In this document: piece by piece, positions 33,263 to 40,923 of the stretch
How positions within the stretch are numbered: position 1 is the first letter of the stretch
How the letters are laid out: each line of letters begins with the position of its first letter
Origin: Actinomycetospora termitidis
Lineage (GTDB): Bacteria; Actinomycetota; Actinomycetes; Mycobacteriales; Pseudonocardiaceae
NCBI RefSeq assembly: GCF_030286555.1
Contig: NZ_JASVWF010000001.1
Location: 186,001-250,000, forward strand
Reading direction: 5' to 3'
DNA length: 64,000 nt
Notes under the pieces: generated by a model
What the model was told of the DNA's origin: nothing
The model's database searches: none
The model's input: the letters and a program-made list of their open reading frames with translations, nothing else
Translations under genes and position numbers: made by a program

Positions 33263-35062
33263 TCAGCCGACCAGCAACCGGCCCGCCGGCGGCTCCTCGG
33301 CCCGCGCCGCCGGCACGCGCAGCCGGATCGTCGTCCCGATCCCCGCCCGGCTGTCGACGTGCAGGTCACCCCCGCCGCCGAACGCCCGCAGCCGGCGGGT
33401 GACCTCGGCGATCCCGCCGTGTCGCGCGTCGACCTGCGACGCCGCCCGGGAGGCCTCCGGCCCCATCCCCGCGCCGTCGTCGGAGACGGTGATGACGCAG
33501 TCCGCTCCGGCCCCGGCCGCGGTCACCCGCACCGTCCCGCCGTCGAGCACCGGCTCGATGCCGTGCCGCACCGCGTTCTCCACCAGCGGCGCCACCACGA
33601 ACGGCGGCAGCACGACGTTCTCGACCTCGGGGGCGACCGTGATCTCGACCCCGAGCCGCGTCCCGAAGCGGGCCTGCTCGAGCGTGAGGTAGCGGCGGGT
33701 GTTGCGCAGTTCCTCGGCCACCGTCGTCACGGCGTCCGAGGAGCGGAACGAGTAGCGCGTGAAGTCGGCGAACTCGGTGAGCAGGTCGCGCGCCCGGCCC
33801 GGATCGACCCGCACGAAGGCCGCGATGGCGGTCAGCGCGTTGTGCACGAAGTGGGCGGAGAACCGCGAGCGCAGCGCCGCCTCCACCTCGGCGTCGGGGA
33901 GCAGGACCTCGGCACCGGCCGGCACCAGGACACCCGGCGCCTGCGGCGTCGTCGTCCCGGTCGGCTCGGCGCGCATGCCGCGGGGGTGCCCGGATCCGGC
34001 GGGTCCGGGGGCGTCGACGGTCTCCAGGTCGTCGAGCGCGAGATCCGCCGCGACGACCGGCGCGGCGATCAGCGGGGCCTGGACGGTGGCGGGGTGCGTG
34101 CCCATCCGCAGGCCCTGCCAGCTCGGGCGGCCGAGCAGGCCGGTGGGGGTCCAGCGGCGGTGCTCCACCCGGCCGACGAGGCGCGGGGCCAGCCAGTGCG
34201 CCGCGTGGGCGACGTCGTCGGGCAGGTCGCCGTCGAAGGGGCTCACCAACCGCTCCAGCCCCACCGTGGCGTCGAGGATCTCCCGGCGCGCCGCCGCCGT
34301 CACACCGGTGGAGACGCGCCCGACGTAGCGGAGCACGCCCTCGCTCGGGACCCCGAGCAGCAGGGAGCCCACCCCGTCGGCGGCGCCGCGCGGCGGCAGC
34401 CAGCCCCCGACCACGACGTCCTGGGAGCGGGTGATCTCCGCGGTGATCCAGCTCCGCGAACGCCGCCCGCTCTGGTAGGTCGACTCCAGGCGCTTGGCGA
34501 CGACGCCCTCGAGGCCGTAGTGCCGGGCGGTGGCCACGATCTCGTCGGCGCCGACCCCGGTGAACGACGGCGGGACGACGAGGTTCCCACCCGCGAGGTC
34601 GATCTCGGTGAGCAGCTCGCGCCGCTGCCGGTAGGGCATGCGGGCCGTGGACCGGCCGTCGACCTCGAGGACGTCGAACACGAAGTAGTAGACCGGCGTC
34701 CCGCTCACCAGCGCACGCGACGGGTTGCTCACCCGCCGCCGGCGCCGCAGCCGCGTGGTGCTCGGCCGGCCCACCGGGTCCTGCGCGACGACCACGCCGT
34801 CGAGCACCAGGCCGTGCGCGGCCGGCACCCCGAGCTCGGGGAAGCCGGCCGTGACGTCGTGACCGTCGGCGTCGACCAGCCGCAACCCGCCGTCGTGGGC
34901 GTAGGCGAAGGCGCGCAGCCCGGACCACACGAACTCGAACGCCCAACCGGCGCCGCGCGGGAGCTCCCCGGCGGAGGCGAGCATCGGACGGGTGCCGCCG
35001 CGCGGCCCGGGCACGGTCGGCGGGGTGAGCGAGGCGTGGGCGGCCATCGACGAGGACGTCAT
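33263..35062 (-). CDS. Fusion of a degenerate ATP-dependent DNA ligase domain with a LytS-type histidine kinase
   Basis: A 599-residue protein in two parts. Residues 20-330 follow a LigD/LigC-type ligase: RPMLASAGELPRGAGWAFEF, the LVLDGVVVAQD motif, FVFDVLEVDG, EGVVAKRLESTYQSGRRSRS and an OB-domain start VVVGGWLPPRG...GSLLLGVPSEGVLRYVGRV. The active-site Lys of the usual EVKWDG is missing: FEFVWSG has Val45 for Lys and Ser47 for Asp, and motif V (SWITAEI) lacks its lysines, so it cannot ligate. Residues 390-590 are a His_kinase/HATPase of the LytS type: FSAHFVHNALTAI with His404, VENAVRHG (N box) and SDDGAGMG. No membrane helix is seen, so it is cytosolic. I infer a sensor kinase whose input domain may bind nicked DNA or a nucleotide. 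No partner response regulator is adjacent. GGAGG precedes the ATG by 8-9 nt. Confidence 0.85.
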   Translation of the reverse strand: MTSSSMAAHASLTPPTVPGPRGGTRPMLASAGELPRGAGWAFEFVWSGLRAFAYAHDGGLRLVDADGHDVTAGFPELGVPAAHGLVLDGVVVAQDPVGRPSTTRLRRRRRVSNPSRALVSGTPVYYFVFDVLEVDGRSTARMPYRQRRELLTEIDLAGGNLVVPPSFTGVGADEIVATARHYGLEGVVAKRLESTYQSGRRSRSWITAEITRSQDVVVGGWLPPRGAADGVGSLLLGVPSEGVLRYVGRVSTGVTAAARREILDATVGLERLVSPFDGDLPDDVAHAAHWLAPRLVGRVEHRRWTPTGLLGRPSWQGLRMGTHPATVQAPLIAAPVVAADLALDDLETVDAPGPAGSGHPRGMRAEPTGTTTPQAPGVLVPAGAEVLLPDAEVEAALRSRFSAHFVHNALTAIAAFVRVDPGRARDLLTEFADFTRYSFRSSDAVTTVAEELRNTRRYLTLEQARFGTRLGVEITVAPEVENVVLPPFVVAPLVENAVRHGIEPVLDGGTVRVTAAGAGADCVITVSDDGAGMGPEASRAASQVDARHGGIAEVTRRLRAFGGGGDLHVDSRAGIGTTIRLRVPAARAEEPPAGRLLVG

Positions 35063-35284
35063 GTGCGCGCCTCCCGTCTCCTCCGCACCGGCCCGCTCCG
35101 GTGTCGGCCGCCGGACACACCCCGGTGCGTGGCCGACGCCTGCCACGGTAGCCAGACCCCCCGACGGTCACGGCTCGTTTCCGGCGCGCGCCGCGGCGCG
35201 CTGCGGCCGGACAGCGACACGACGCGACGAACGGCGCACCGTCCATCCTGACGCGCGCGGCCGGGTGGCGCACGGCCGGCGCGG

Positions 35285-35315
35285 GCCGCCGGACGACGTC
35301 TCTCGTCCGGTCGGC
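35285..35315 (-). terminator. Hairpin after the sigma/anti-sigma operon
   Basis: CCGGACGA pairs with TCGTCCGG (loop CGTCTC), extended by GCCG/CGGC with one bulged T. It lies 12 nt after the anti-sigma stop. The 264-nt gap from here to the ligase-kinase gene also contains a GC-only palindrome near 35184-35201. Confidence 0.75.
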
Positions 35316-35326
35316 CGGTCCTCGCC

Positions 35327-36157
35327 TCAGACGAGCGGGCCGCTCGCGACGACCGCCGACGGGCGCGGCGGCACCGGTCCGGTCGGCTCGGCCGACACGG
35401 CGTAGGCGCCCCGCACGAGCCCGGAGCCGGGCGGGGCCGGGGACGCCGTCCCGGTCGGGGTGTAGGTGCCCGTCCCGTCGAAGGTCCCGACCGCGGTGGC
35501 CCCTCCCCCCGCGACCCGCCAGAGCACGAACGTCCGCCCGGGTCCGAGGTCGGGCAGGTCGACCGGCACGACCCGCGCCCCGCCCGCGTCGTCGAGCACC
35601 ACCGCCATGACGACCCCGCCGGGCTGGATGAGCGCGGCGTGCCGGACGTCGGGGTTCCGCTCCTGCGCCGAGGTGATGACCTGGTCGGCCCGCGCCGCGG
35701 CGACGCTGCGCTCGTCGGCGGCCGGCCCGGTGGCCATCCCGCGCGCGGAGAGCACGATCACACCGGCGACGACCGCGATCAGGGCCAGCAGGGCGGCGCT
35801 GCGCCGCCGGGGCAGCGGGACGGGGAACGGCCGGGTCCCGTGGTCGGGTGCGACGGGCGCGGGTGCCACCGGCTCCGGCTCGGGAGCCGCGGTCCGCTCG
35901 ACCGGCGGCGGCGCGGGGTCGGCCGCCGCCGCGTCGAGGATGCGCCGGCGCAGCGACGCGGGCGGGTCGACGTCCGCGACGGCGTGGGCCAGGGCCGCCA
36001 TCGTCGCGCGCGTCTCGGCGAGCAGGGCTCGGCACGGGCCGCACGTGCGCAGGTGCTCGGCGACCCGGGCCTCTTCATCGGGCTCGAGCGCGTGCAGCGC
36101 GCGCCCGACGACGGCGCCCGCGAGCTCGCCGTCGTGCGGGATCTCCTCGGCGCTCAC
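35327..36157 (-). CDS. Anti-sigma factor with zinc-binding ZAS motif (RskA-like)
   Basis: Membrane anti-sigma factor of 276 residues. The cytoplasmic N-terminus holds the ZAS zinc motif H35-x3-C39-x2-C42 (EHLRTCGPCRALL), which binds the sigma factor. A Pro/Ala-rich linker leads to one membrane helix at about 118-138 (RRRSAALLALIAVVAGVIVL). The external part, residues 140-276, is an RskA_C-type domain with the TFVLWRVAGG core. GTG start overlaps the sigma stop by GTGA, so both are made together. Release of the sigma factor probably follows regulated proteolysis after an envelope signal. Confidence 0.9.
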   Translation of the reverse strand: MSAEEIPHDGELAGAVVGRALHALEPDEEARVAEHLRTCGPCRALLAETRATMAALAHAVADVDPPASLRRRILDAAAADPAPPPVERTAAPEPEPVAPAPVAPDHGTRPFPVPLPRRRSAALLALIAVVAGVIVLSARGMATGPAADERSVAAARADQVITSAQERNPDVRHAALIQPGGVVMAVVLDDAGGARVVPVDLPDLGPGRTFVLWRVAGGGATAVGTFDGTGTYTPTGTASPAPPGSGLVRGAYAVSAEPTGPVPPRPSAVVASGPLV

Positions 36158-36840
36158 CACGTGTCCCCGAGCAGGTCGAGGGCCGAGGTCCCGAGGACCG
36201 GGGCGAGCAGCACGCGCAGCTTCGCCACGCCGGTGAACATGCGGGACTTGACGGTGCCGATCGGGACGCCGGTGATCGAGGCGACCTCGCGTTGGGTGTA
36301 GCCGCCGTAGTAGGCGAGCCCGAGCGCCTGGCGCTGCTCGGAGGGCAGGTGGCGCAGCGCGGCGCGCACGTGCTCGGCGATGACCGAGCCGAGGGCGGCG
36401 CGGTCCGCGGAGGGCACGGCCCCCTCGGGTCCCGACGTCACCTCGGGTTCCTCGGTGGCCACGTGGTGACGACGGCGGGTGGCCTCGCGCCGCACGGCGT
36501 CGACGGACTTGTGGTGGACCAGGGTCAGCAGCCAGCTGATCACCGTGCCGCGGGTGCGGTCGAAGCGCTCCGGGTCGCGCCAGAGCACCAGGAACACCTC
36601 CTGGACGACGTCCTCGGCGAGCGTCTCGTCGGCGCAGATGCGGCGCGCGAGCGAGTACGCGGCACGCCCGTGACGGCCGTAGAGGAGGTCGAGGGCGCCG
36701 GTGTCGCGCCCGGCGAGCCGGGCGACGAGCTCGGCGTCGGTCACGTCCGCACCGACCGGAGCGGGTCCGGCGGCGGCCCCCGACCGCGTCCCGAGGGCGT
36801 CCTCGGTCACGTCGGGCCCGGCCGTGCGGGGCGGTCTCAT
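36154..36840 (-). CDS. ECF-type RNA polymerase sigma factor (SigK-like group)
   Basis: Extracytoplasmic-function sigma factor of 228 residues. Region 2 is clear: LYGRHGRAAYSLARRICADE with LAEDVVQEVFLVLWRDPERF. Region 4 is ALRHLPSEQRQALGLAYYGG with YTQREVASITGVPIGTVKSR, the -35-recognising HTH. An N-terminal tail of about 35 residues is unusual in length but common in actinobacteria. AAGGAG lies 11 nt before the ATG. It is translationally coupled to the ZAS anti-sigma gene, as in the sigK-rskA pair of mycobacteria. The ligase-kinase gene follows downstream on the same strand. Confidence 0.93.
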   Translation of the reverse strand: MRPPRTAGPDVTEDALGTRSGAAAGPAPVGADVTDAELVARLAGRDTGALDLLYGRHGRAAYSLARRICADETLAEDVVQEVFLVLWRDPERFDRTRGTVISWLLTLVHHKSVDAVRREATRRRHHVATEEPEVTSGPEGAVPSADRAALGSVIAEHVRAALRHLPSEQRQALGLAYYGGYTQREVASITGVPIGTVKSRMFTGVAKLRVLLAPVLGTSALDLLGDTW

Positions 36841-37076
36841 GGCGGGTGGTGCTCCTTCGCTCCTGGGCGTCCGGCGGCACGGGATGCCCCGGACGTCGGA
36901 GCTTTCGTGACGGTGCCCCGGGCCGGTTCGCCCCGGAGCGACCACCGACCCGTCGTCGGGAACGATCCCGGCGACGGACCTGCCCTGACGGACGGGGGCG
37001 ATGCCGTTCGCGCGTGCGGCGCGAGCGTGAGCCGACCCACCTACCCTCGGGGGAAACGCGACTGCGGAAGGTGCTC

Positions 37077-38258
37077 ATGGCTGGTCAGTGGTTCGAGTCG
37101 GTGGCGGAGGCGCAGCGCCGCGCGAAGAAGCGGCTGCCGAAGTCGGTGTACGGCGCGCTCGTGGCGGGCAGCGAGGCGGGCTACACGCTCGACGACAACA
37201 CCGGCGCCTTCCGCGAGCTGCAGTTCGCCCCGCACGTGGCGGACCTGCCCTTCGAGAAGTCCCTCGCCACGACGATCATGGGGCAGGAGATCTCGATGCC
37301 CGTCATGATCTCCCCGACCGGGGTGCAGGCGGTCAACCCGGAGGGCGAGGTCGCCGTCGCGCGGGCCGCGGCGTCGCGGGGCACGGCGATGGGCCTGTCG
37401 TCGTTCGCGAGCCGGTCGATCGAGGACGTCACGGCGGTGAACGACAAGACGTTCTTCCAGATGTACTGGGTCGGTGACCGCGAGACCCTCGCCGCGCGCG
37501 CCGAGCGGGCCAAGCGGGCCGGCGCCAAGGGCCTGATCGTCACCCTGGACTGGTCGTTCTCCCACGGCCGGGACTGGGGCAGCCCGTCCATCCCGGAGAA
37601 GATGGACTGGAAGACGATCCTCAAGTACATCCCCGAGGGCGTCACCCGCCCGCGCTGGGGCATCGAGTTCCTGCGCAGCGGCAAGATCCCCGACCTGACG
37701 GTGCCGAACATCCCGGTCGACGGCTCCGAGCCCCCGACGTTCTTCGGCGCCTACGGGCAGTGGATGTTCACCCCGCCCGCGACCTGGGCCGACGTGGCGT
37801 GGCTGCGCGAGCAGTGGGGTCGCGACCTGCCGTTCTGCGTCAAGGGCATCACCCGGGTCGACGACGCCAAGCGCGCCGTGGACGCGGGCGCCACCGCGAT
37901 CCAGGTCTCCAACCACGGCGGCAACAACCTCGACTCCACCCCGGCCCCGATCCGCGTGCTGCCCGGCATCGTCGAGGCGGTCGGGCGTGACGTCGAGGTG
38001 ATCATGGACGGCGGTGTGCGGCGCGGCTCGGACGTGGTCAAGGCGCTGTGCCTGGGCGCCAAGGCCGTCGCGATCGGCCGGGCCTACCTGTGGGGCCTGG
38101 CCGCGGCCGGCGAGACCGGCGTCGGCAACGTCCTGGACATCCTGCAGAACGGGATCGGCTCCGGGCTGATGGGCCTCGGGAAGTCCTCGGTCCACGACCT
38201 CGCCCCCGAGGACCTGATCATCCCGCCGAACTTCACCCGCCAGGCCGGGGTCGCCTGA
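37077..38258 (+). CDS. mftD: FMN-dependent alpha-hydroxy acid dehydrogenase, MftD-like (pre-mycofactocin synthase)
   Basis: Flavoenzyme of 393 residues of the lactate/glycolate oxidase family. It is closer to mycobacterial MftD (Rv0694) than to lactate dehydrogenases, with segments such as ISPTGVQAVNPEGEVAVARA, RGTAMGLSSFASRSIEDVTA and WSFSHGRDWGSPSIPEKMD nearly identical in my recollection of that protein. The catalytic His is in SNHGGNNLDSTPA; FMN is held by VIMDGGVRRGSDVVKAL and AIGRAYLWGLAA. MftD oxidises the peptide-derived precursor of the redox cofactor mycofactocin. The other mft genes are not in this window, so this is a stand-alone copy or the cluster is split. GGAAGG precedes the ATG. 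Confidence 0.85.
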   Translation: MAGQWFESVAEAQRRAKKRLPKSVYGALVAGSEAGYTLDDNTGAFRELQFAPHVADLPFEKSLATTIMGQEISMPVMISPTGVQAVNPEGEVAVARAAASRGTAMGLSSFASRSIEDVTAVNDKTFFQMYWVGDRETLAARAERAKRAGAKGLIVTLDWSFSHGRDWGSPSIPEKMDWKTILKYIPEGVTRPRWGIEFLRSGKIPDLTVPNIPVDGSEPPTFFGAYGQWMFTPPATWADVAWLREQWGRDLPFCVKGITRVDDAKRAVDAGATAIQVSNHGGNNLDSTPAPIRVLPGIVEAVGRDVEVIMDGGVRRGSDVVKALCLGAKAVAIGRAYLWGLAAAGETGVGNVLDILQNGIGSGLMGLGKSSVHDLAPEDLIIPPNFTRQAGVA

Positions 38259-38269
38259 TCACCCACTGA

Positions 38270-38316
38270 ACGAACGGCACTCTCGCGCCCATAGAAGCAG
38301 CGAGAGTGCCGTTCGT
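38270..38316. terminator. 47-bp hairpin (17-bp perfect stem) after mftD-like gene
   Basis: ACGAACGGCACTCTCGC pairs fully with GCGAGAGTGCCGTTCGT around a 13-nt loop. A degenerate copy of equal length lies at 61763-61809, so this is both a terminator and a repeat family member. Arms share the GAACGAA/GAGCGAA opening with the 53-bp elements. Confidence 0.8.
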
Positions 38317-38379
38317 GCGTTCCGGGACTGCTCCGGACGCACGAACGCCGGGCGCTCCCCGTGGGGAGACCCGGCGTCA

Positions 38380-38468
38380 TGGCGGTAGCGGTGGGATTCG
38401 AACCCACGGTGGGCAGAACCCACACGCGCTTTCGAGGCGCGCTCCTTTGGCCGCTCGGACACGCTACC
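38380..38468 (-). tRNA. tRNA-Ser (anticodon CGA)
   Basis: On the minus strand GGTAGCG pairs with CGCTACC; the anticodon loop CTCGAAA carries CGA, a long variable arm follows (class II) and the T arm contains GGTTCGAATCC. The CCA end is encoded. It reads TCG codons, common in this GC-rich genome. tadA lies directly upstream on the same strand. Confidence 0.96.
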
Positions 38469-38478
38469 GGGAGCAACC

Positions 38479-38949
38479 TTACGGGACGGCCGCGTCGCTC
38501 CCGGAAGCACCCCGGAACCACTCCCGCAGCAGCTCGGAGCACTCCTGCTCCCGCACTCCGCCGAGGACTTCCGGACGGTGCGTGAGGCGCCGGTCGCGCA
38601 CCACGTCCCACAGCGAGCCCGCCGCCCCGGTCTTGGGCTCCCACGCCCCGAACACCACCCGGTCGACCCGGGCGAGCACCGCGGCGCCGGCGCACATCGT
38701 GCAGGGCTCCAGCGTCACCGCGAGCGTGCAGCCGCCCAGCCGCCACCCGTCGCCGTGGACCCGGGCCGCCGCCCGCAGCGCGAGGATCTCGGCGTGGGCG
38801 GTCGGGTCGCCGAGGGCCTCGCGCGCGTTCGTGGCGGACGCCAGCTCCCGGCCCGCGGCGTCGACCACCACCGCACCCACCGGGACGTCGGCCGGGTGCG
38901 CCGTCCGCGCGACCTCGAGGGCCCGGACGATCAGCGACTCAGGACGCAG
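38479..38949 (-). CDS. tadA: tRNA-specific adenosine deaminase (CTG start predicted)
   Basis: Converts the wobble adenosine of tRNA-Arg(ACG) to inosine; essential in most bacteria. The zinc deaminase motifs are complete: DPTAHAEILALR (His, Glu) and TLEPCTMCAGA (two Cys). It has 156 residues. No ATG, GTG or TTG lies in frame between the upstream gene and the conserved core; the best start is CTG at 38949, with GGAG 7 nt before it, overlapping the end of the preceding gene. A second CTG five codons on is possible. It is coupled to the tRNA-deaminase-associated gene upstream, and tRNA-Ser(CGA) follows. Confidence 0.9.
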   Translation of the reverse strand: MRPESLIVRALEVARTAHPADVPVGAVVVDAAGRELASATNAREALGDPTAHAEILALRAAARVHGDGWRLGGCTLAVTLEPCTMCAGAAVLARVDRVVFGAWEPKTGAAGSLWDVVRDRRLTHRPEVLGGVREQECSELLREWFRGASGSDAAVP

Positions 38950-39478
38950 GCGCCGTCTCCACGATCCGGGAGAGCTCGTCGGCGAACCCGCAGCGCCGCG
39001 CGATCGCGGTGAGCTGCTCGTCCGGGTACAGGTCGATCTCGTCGACGAGGACGGCGAGCTCGTCGGCCGGGACCCCGAGGTCGGCGAGCATCCCGAGATC
39101 GCCCTCGGGCCACGGGTCGTCGTCCACCTCGTCCTCGTCGGGGACATCGAGGCGGAGCAGGTCGAGCACGTCGGCGGCGACGTCGTAGTCCAGCGCCGCG
39201 ACCGCGTCGGAGAGCAGCAGCGACACGCCGCCGGGGACCGGGCGCACGAGGACGAAGAACTCGTCGTCCACGTCGAGCAGTCCGATCACCGCTCCGGTGG
39301 AACGCAACGCCCGCAGAGCGGTGATGGCGGAGTCCAGGTCGGCGAGCGCGGTACGGTCCATCGAGACCGCACGCCACCTCCCCTCCTCCCGGGTCACCGC
39401 GACGGCCCAGCCGTCCAGGGGTACGACGGTGCCCTGTCCACCGCCCCGGGGGGCGGCCTGCGCGCCCTGTCCTGCCAT
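38939..39478 (-). CDS. tRNA adenosine deaminase-associated protein
   Basis: Protein of 179 residues of the actinobacterial family always found next to tadA (TIGR03941-like). It is acidic, with a run DVPDEDEVDDDPWPEGDLGM. The core GWAVAVTREEGRWRAVSMDR and SLLLSDAVAALDYDVAADVL are characteristic. Function is unknown; a chaperone or partner role for TadA is inferred from the constant pairing. It overlaps the predicted tadA start by 11 nt, so translation is coupled. Confidence 0.85.
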   Translation of the reverse strand: MAGQGAQAAPRGGGQGTVVPLDGWAVAVTREEGRWRAVSMDRTALADLDSAITALRALRSTGAVIGLLDVDDEFFVLVRPVPGGVSLLLSDAVAALDYDVAADVLDLLRLDVPDEDEVDDDPWPEGDLGMLADLGVPADELAVLVDEIDLYPDEQLTAIARRCGFADELSRIVETAPAS

Positions 39479-39601
39479 GGTCACCACGGTAGGTCCGCGC
39501 GAGCACGCCCGGCTAGGGCGCGGCCACCAGACGCACCGAATCGACACCTTCCGCGCGCCGGACGGTCGCCCGTCCGGGGTCGGGGGTGCAGGATCGGGGG
39601 C

Positions 39602-40852
39602 GTGAGGACCTCAGGCGAGACCCGGCAGGAGGTACGTCGCCGGGCCGCCCACCGCGCGCCCGAACGGGCGCTGCTCTCCGAGGCCCGCTCCCTGCAGCCG
39701 GACACCGTCGCCCTGCGCCGGACGCTGCACCGGCACCCCGAGCTCGGGCTCGACCTGCCCACGACGCAGGCCGCGGTGCTCGCCGTCCTGCGGGACCTGC
39801 CGGTGACGCTCACCTGCGGACGCTCGTCCACCTCCGTCGTCGCGACCCTGACCGGGAACCGGCCCGGACCCGCCGTCCTGCTGCGCGCCGACATGGACGC
39901 GCTGCCGCTGCACGAGGACACCGGGCTCGACCACGCCTCGCGGGTCGAGGGGGCGATGCACGCCTGCGGGCACGACCTGCACACCGCGATGCTCGCCTCG
40001 GCGGCGCGGCTGCTCGCCGGACGGCGGGACCGGCTGGCCGGGACGGTCGTGTTCATGTTCCAGCCGGGCGAGGAGTCCCGGCACGGGGCGCTCGCGATGC
40101 TCTCCGAGGGCGTGCTCGACGCCGGCGGCTCCGTGCCGACCTCGGCGATGGCGCTGCACGTGACGTCGCGGCTGGCCTCGGGGACGCTGCAGACCCGGGC
40201 GGACTCGATCATGGCCTCGTCGGACGACTTCACCGTCACCGTGCACGGCTCGGGCGGCCACGCCTCGGCGCCCCACGACGCACTCGACCCGGTGCCCGCG
40301 GCCGCGGCGATGGTCGGGGCGCTGCACACGATGGTGTCCCGGCGCATCAGCGCCTTCGACCCCGCGGTGCTCACCGTCGCGCACCTGACCGCCGGGACCA
40401 CGACCAACGTCATCCCGGAGACCGCCACCCTCGAGGGCACCGTGCGCTCGCTGTCCGAGGAGACCCGTGAGCAGTTGCTGACCGAGCTGCGCCGGGTCTG
40501 CCTCGGCGTGGCCGACGCCTACGGCTGCACCGCCACGGTGGAGATCGACCGCGGCTACCCGGTCACGGTCAACGACGGCGAGGTCGCGGAACGGGTCGCC
40601 GACGTGGGCCGCTCGGTGCTCGGGTCGCGGTTCGTCGAGCCGATGCCCGACCCGATCATGGGCTCCGAGGACTTCTCCTACGTGCTCGGGCGGGTGCCGG
40701 GTGCACTGGCGTTCCTCGGCGCGTGCCCGCCCGGGGTCGATCCCGCCGAGTCGCCGCCGAACCACTCCAACCGCGTGGTGTTCGACGAGGACGCGATGGT
40801 GGCGGGCGTCGCGCTCTACGCGGGGTACGCCCTGGACGTCCTGCGGCCCTGA
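39602..40852 (+). CDS. M20-family amidohydrolase (HipO/AbgB-like)
   Basis: Zinc/manganese amidohydrolase of 416 residues that removes N-acyl groups from amino acids or cleaves similar amides. Metal-binding motifs: LLRADMDALP, MHACGHDLHTAML and MFQPGEESRHGA; later GSGGHASAPH and HLTAGTTTNVIPE from the dimerisation/lid domain, and MGSEDFSYVL near the C-terminus. No signal peptide. GTG start is the furthest upstream reasonable one; about 20 N-terminal residues are Arg-rich and may be too long. Divergent from the tadA operon; tyrA follows after 71 nt. Confidence 0.92.
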   Translation: MRTSGETRQEVRRRAAHRAPERALLSEARSLQPDTVALRRTLHRHPELGLDLPTTQAAVLAVLRDLPVTLTCGRSSTSVVATLTGNRPGPAVLLRADMDALPLHEDTGLDHASRVEGAMHACGHDLHTAMLASAARLLAGRRDRLAGTVVFMFQPGEESRHGALAMLSEGVLDAGGSVPTSAMALHVTSRLASGTLQTRADSIMASSDDFTVTVHGSGGHASAPHDALDPVPAAAAMVGALHTMVSRRISAFDPAVLTVAHLTAGTTTNVIPETATLEGTVRSLSEETREQLLTELRRVCLGVADAYGCTATVEIDRGYPVTVNDGEVAERVADVGRSVLGSRFVEPMPDPIMGSEDFSYVLGRVPGALAFLGACPPGVDPAESPPNHSNRVVFDEDAMVAGVALYAGYALDVLRP

Positions 40853-40923
40853 GCGGCACCGCCGACGTCGCGCACTTGGGCGAACCGCGGTCACCCGGAC
40901 GGCTCGTCCTACGCTCCTGCGTC

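Noticed and set aside
33263-35062. Chimeric assembly artefact joining a ligase gene to a kinase gene
   Set aside because: The frame is continuous, codon usage is even, and both parts lie behind one good ribosome site. A join at the linker near residues 330-390 cannot be fully excluded without reads, but nothing in the sequence points to it.
37077-38258. Mycofactocin biosynthesis cluster
   Set aside because: Only the MftD-like gene is found; neighbours are a sigma factor and a tRNA gene.
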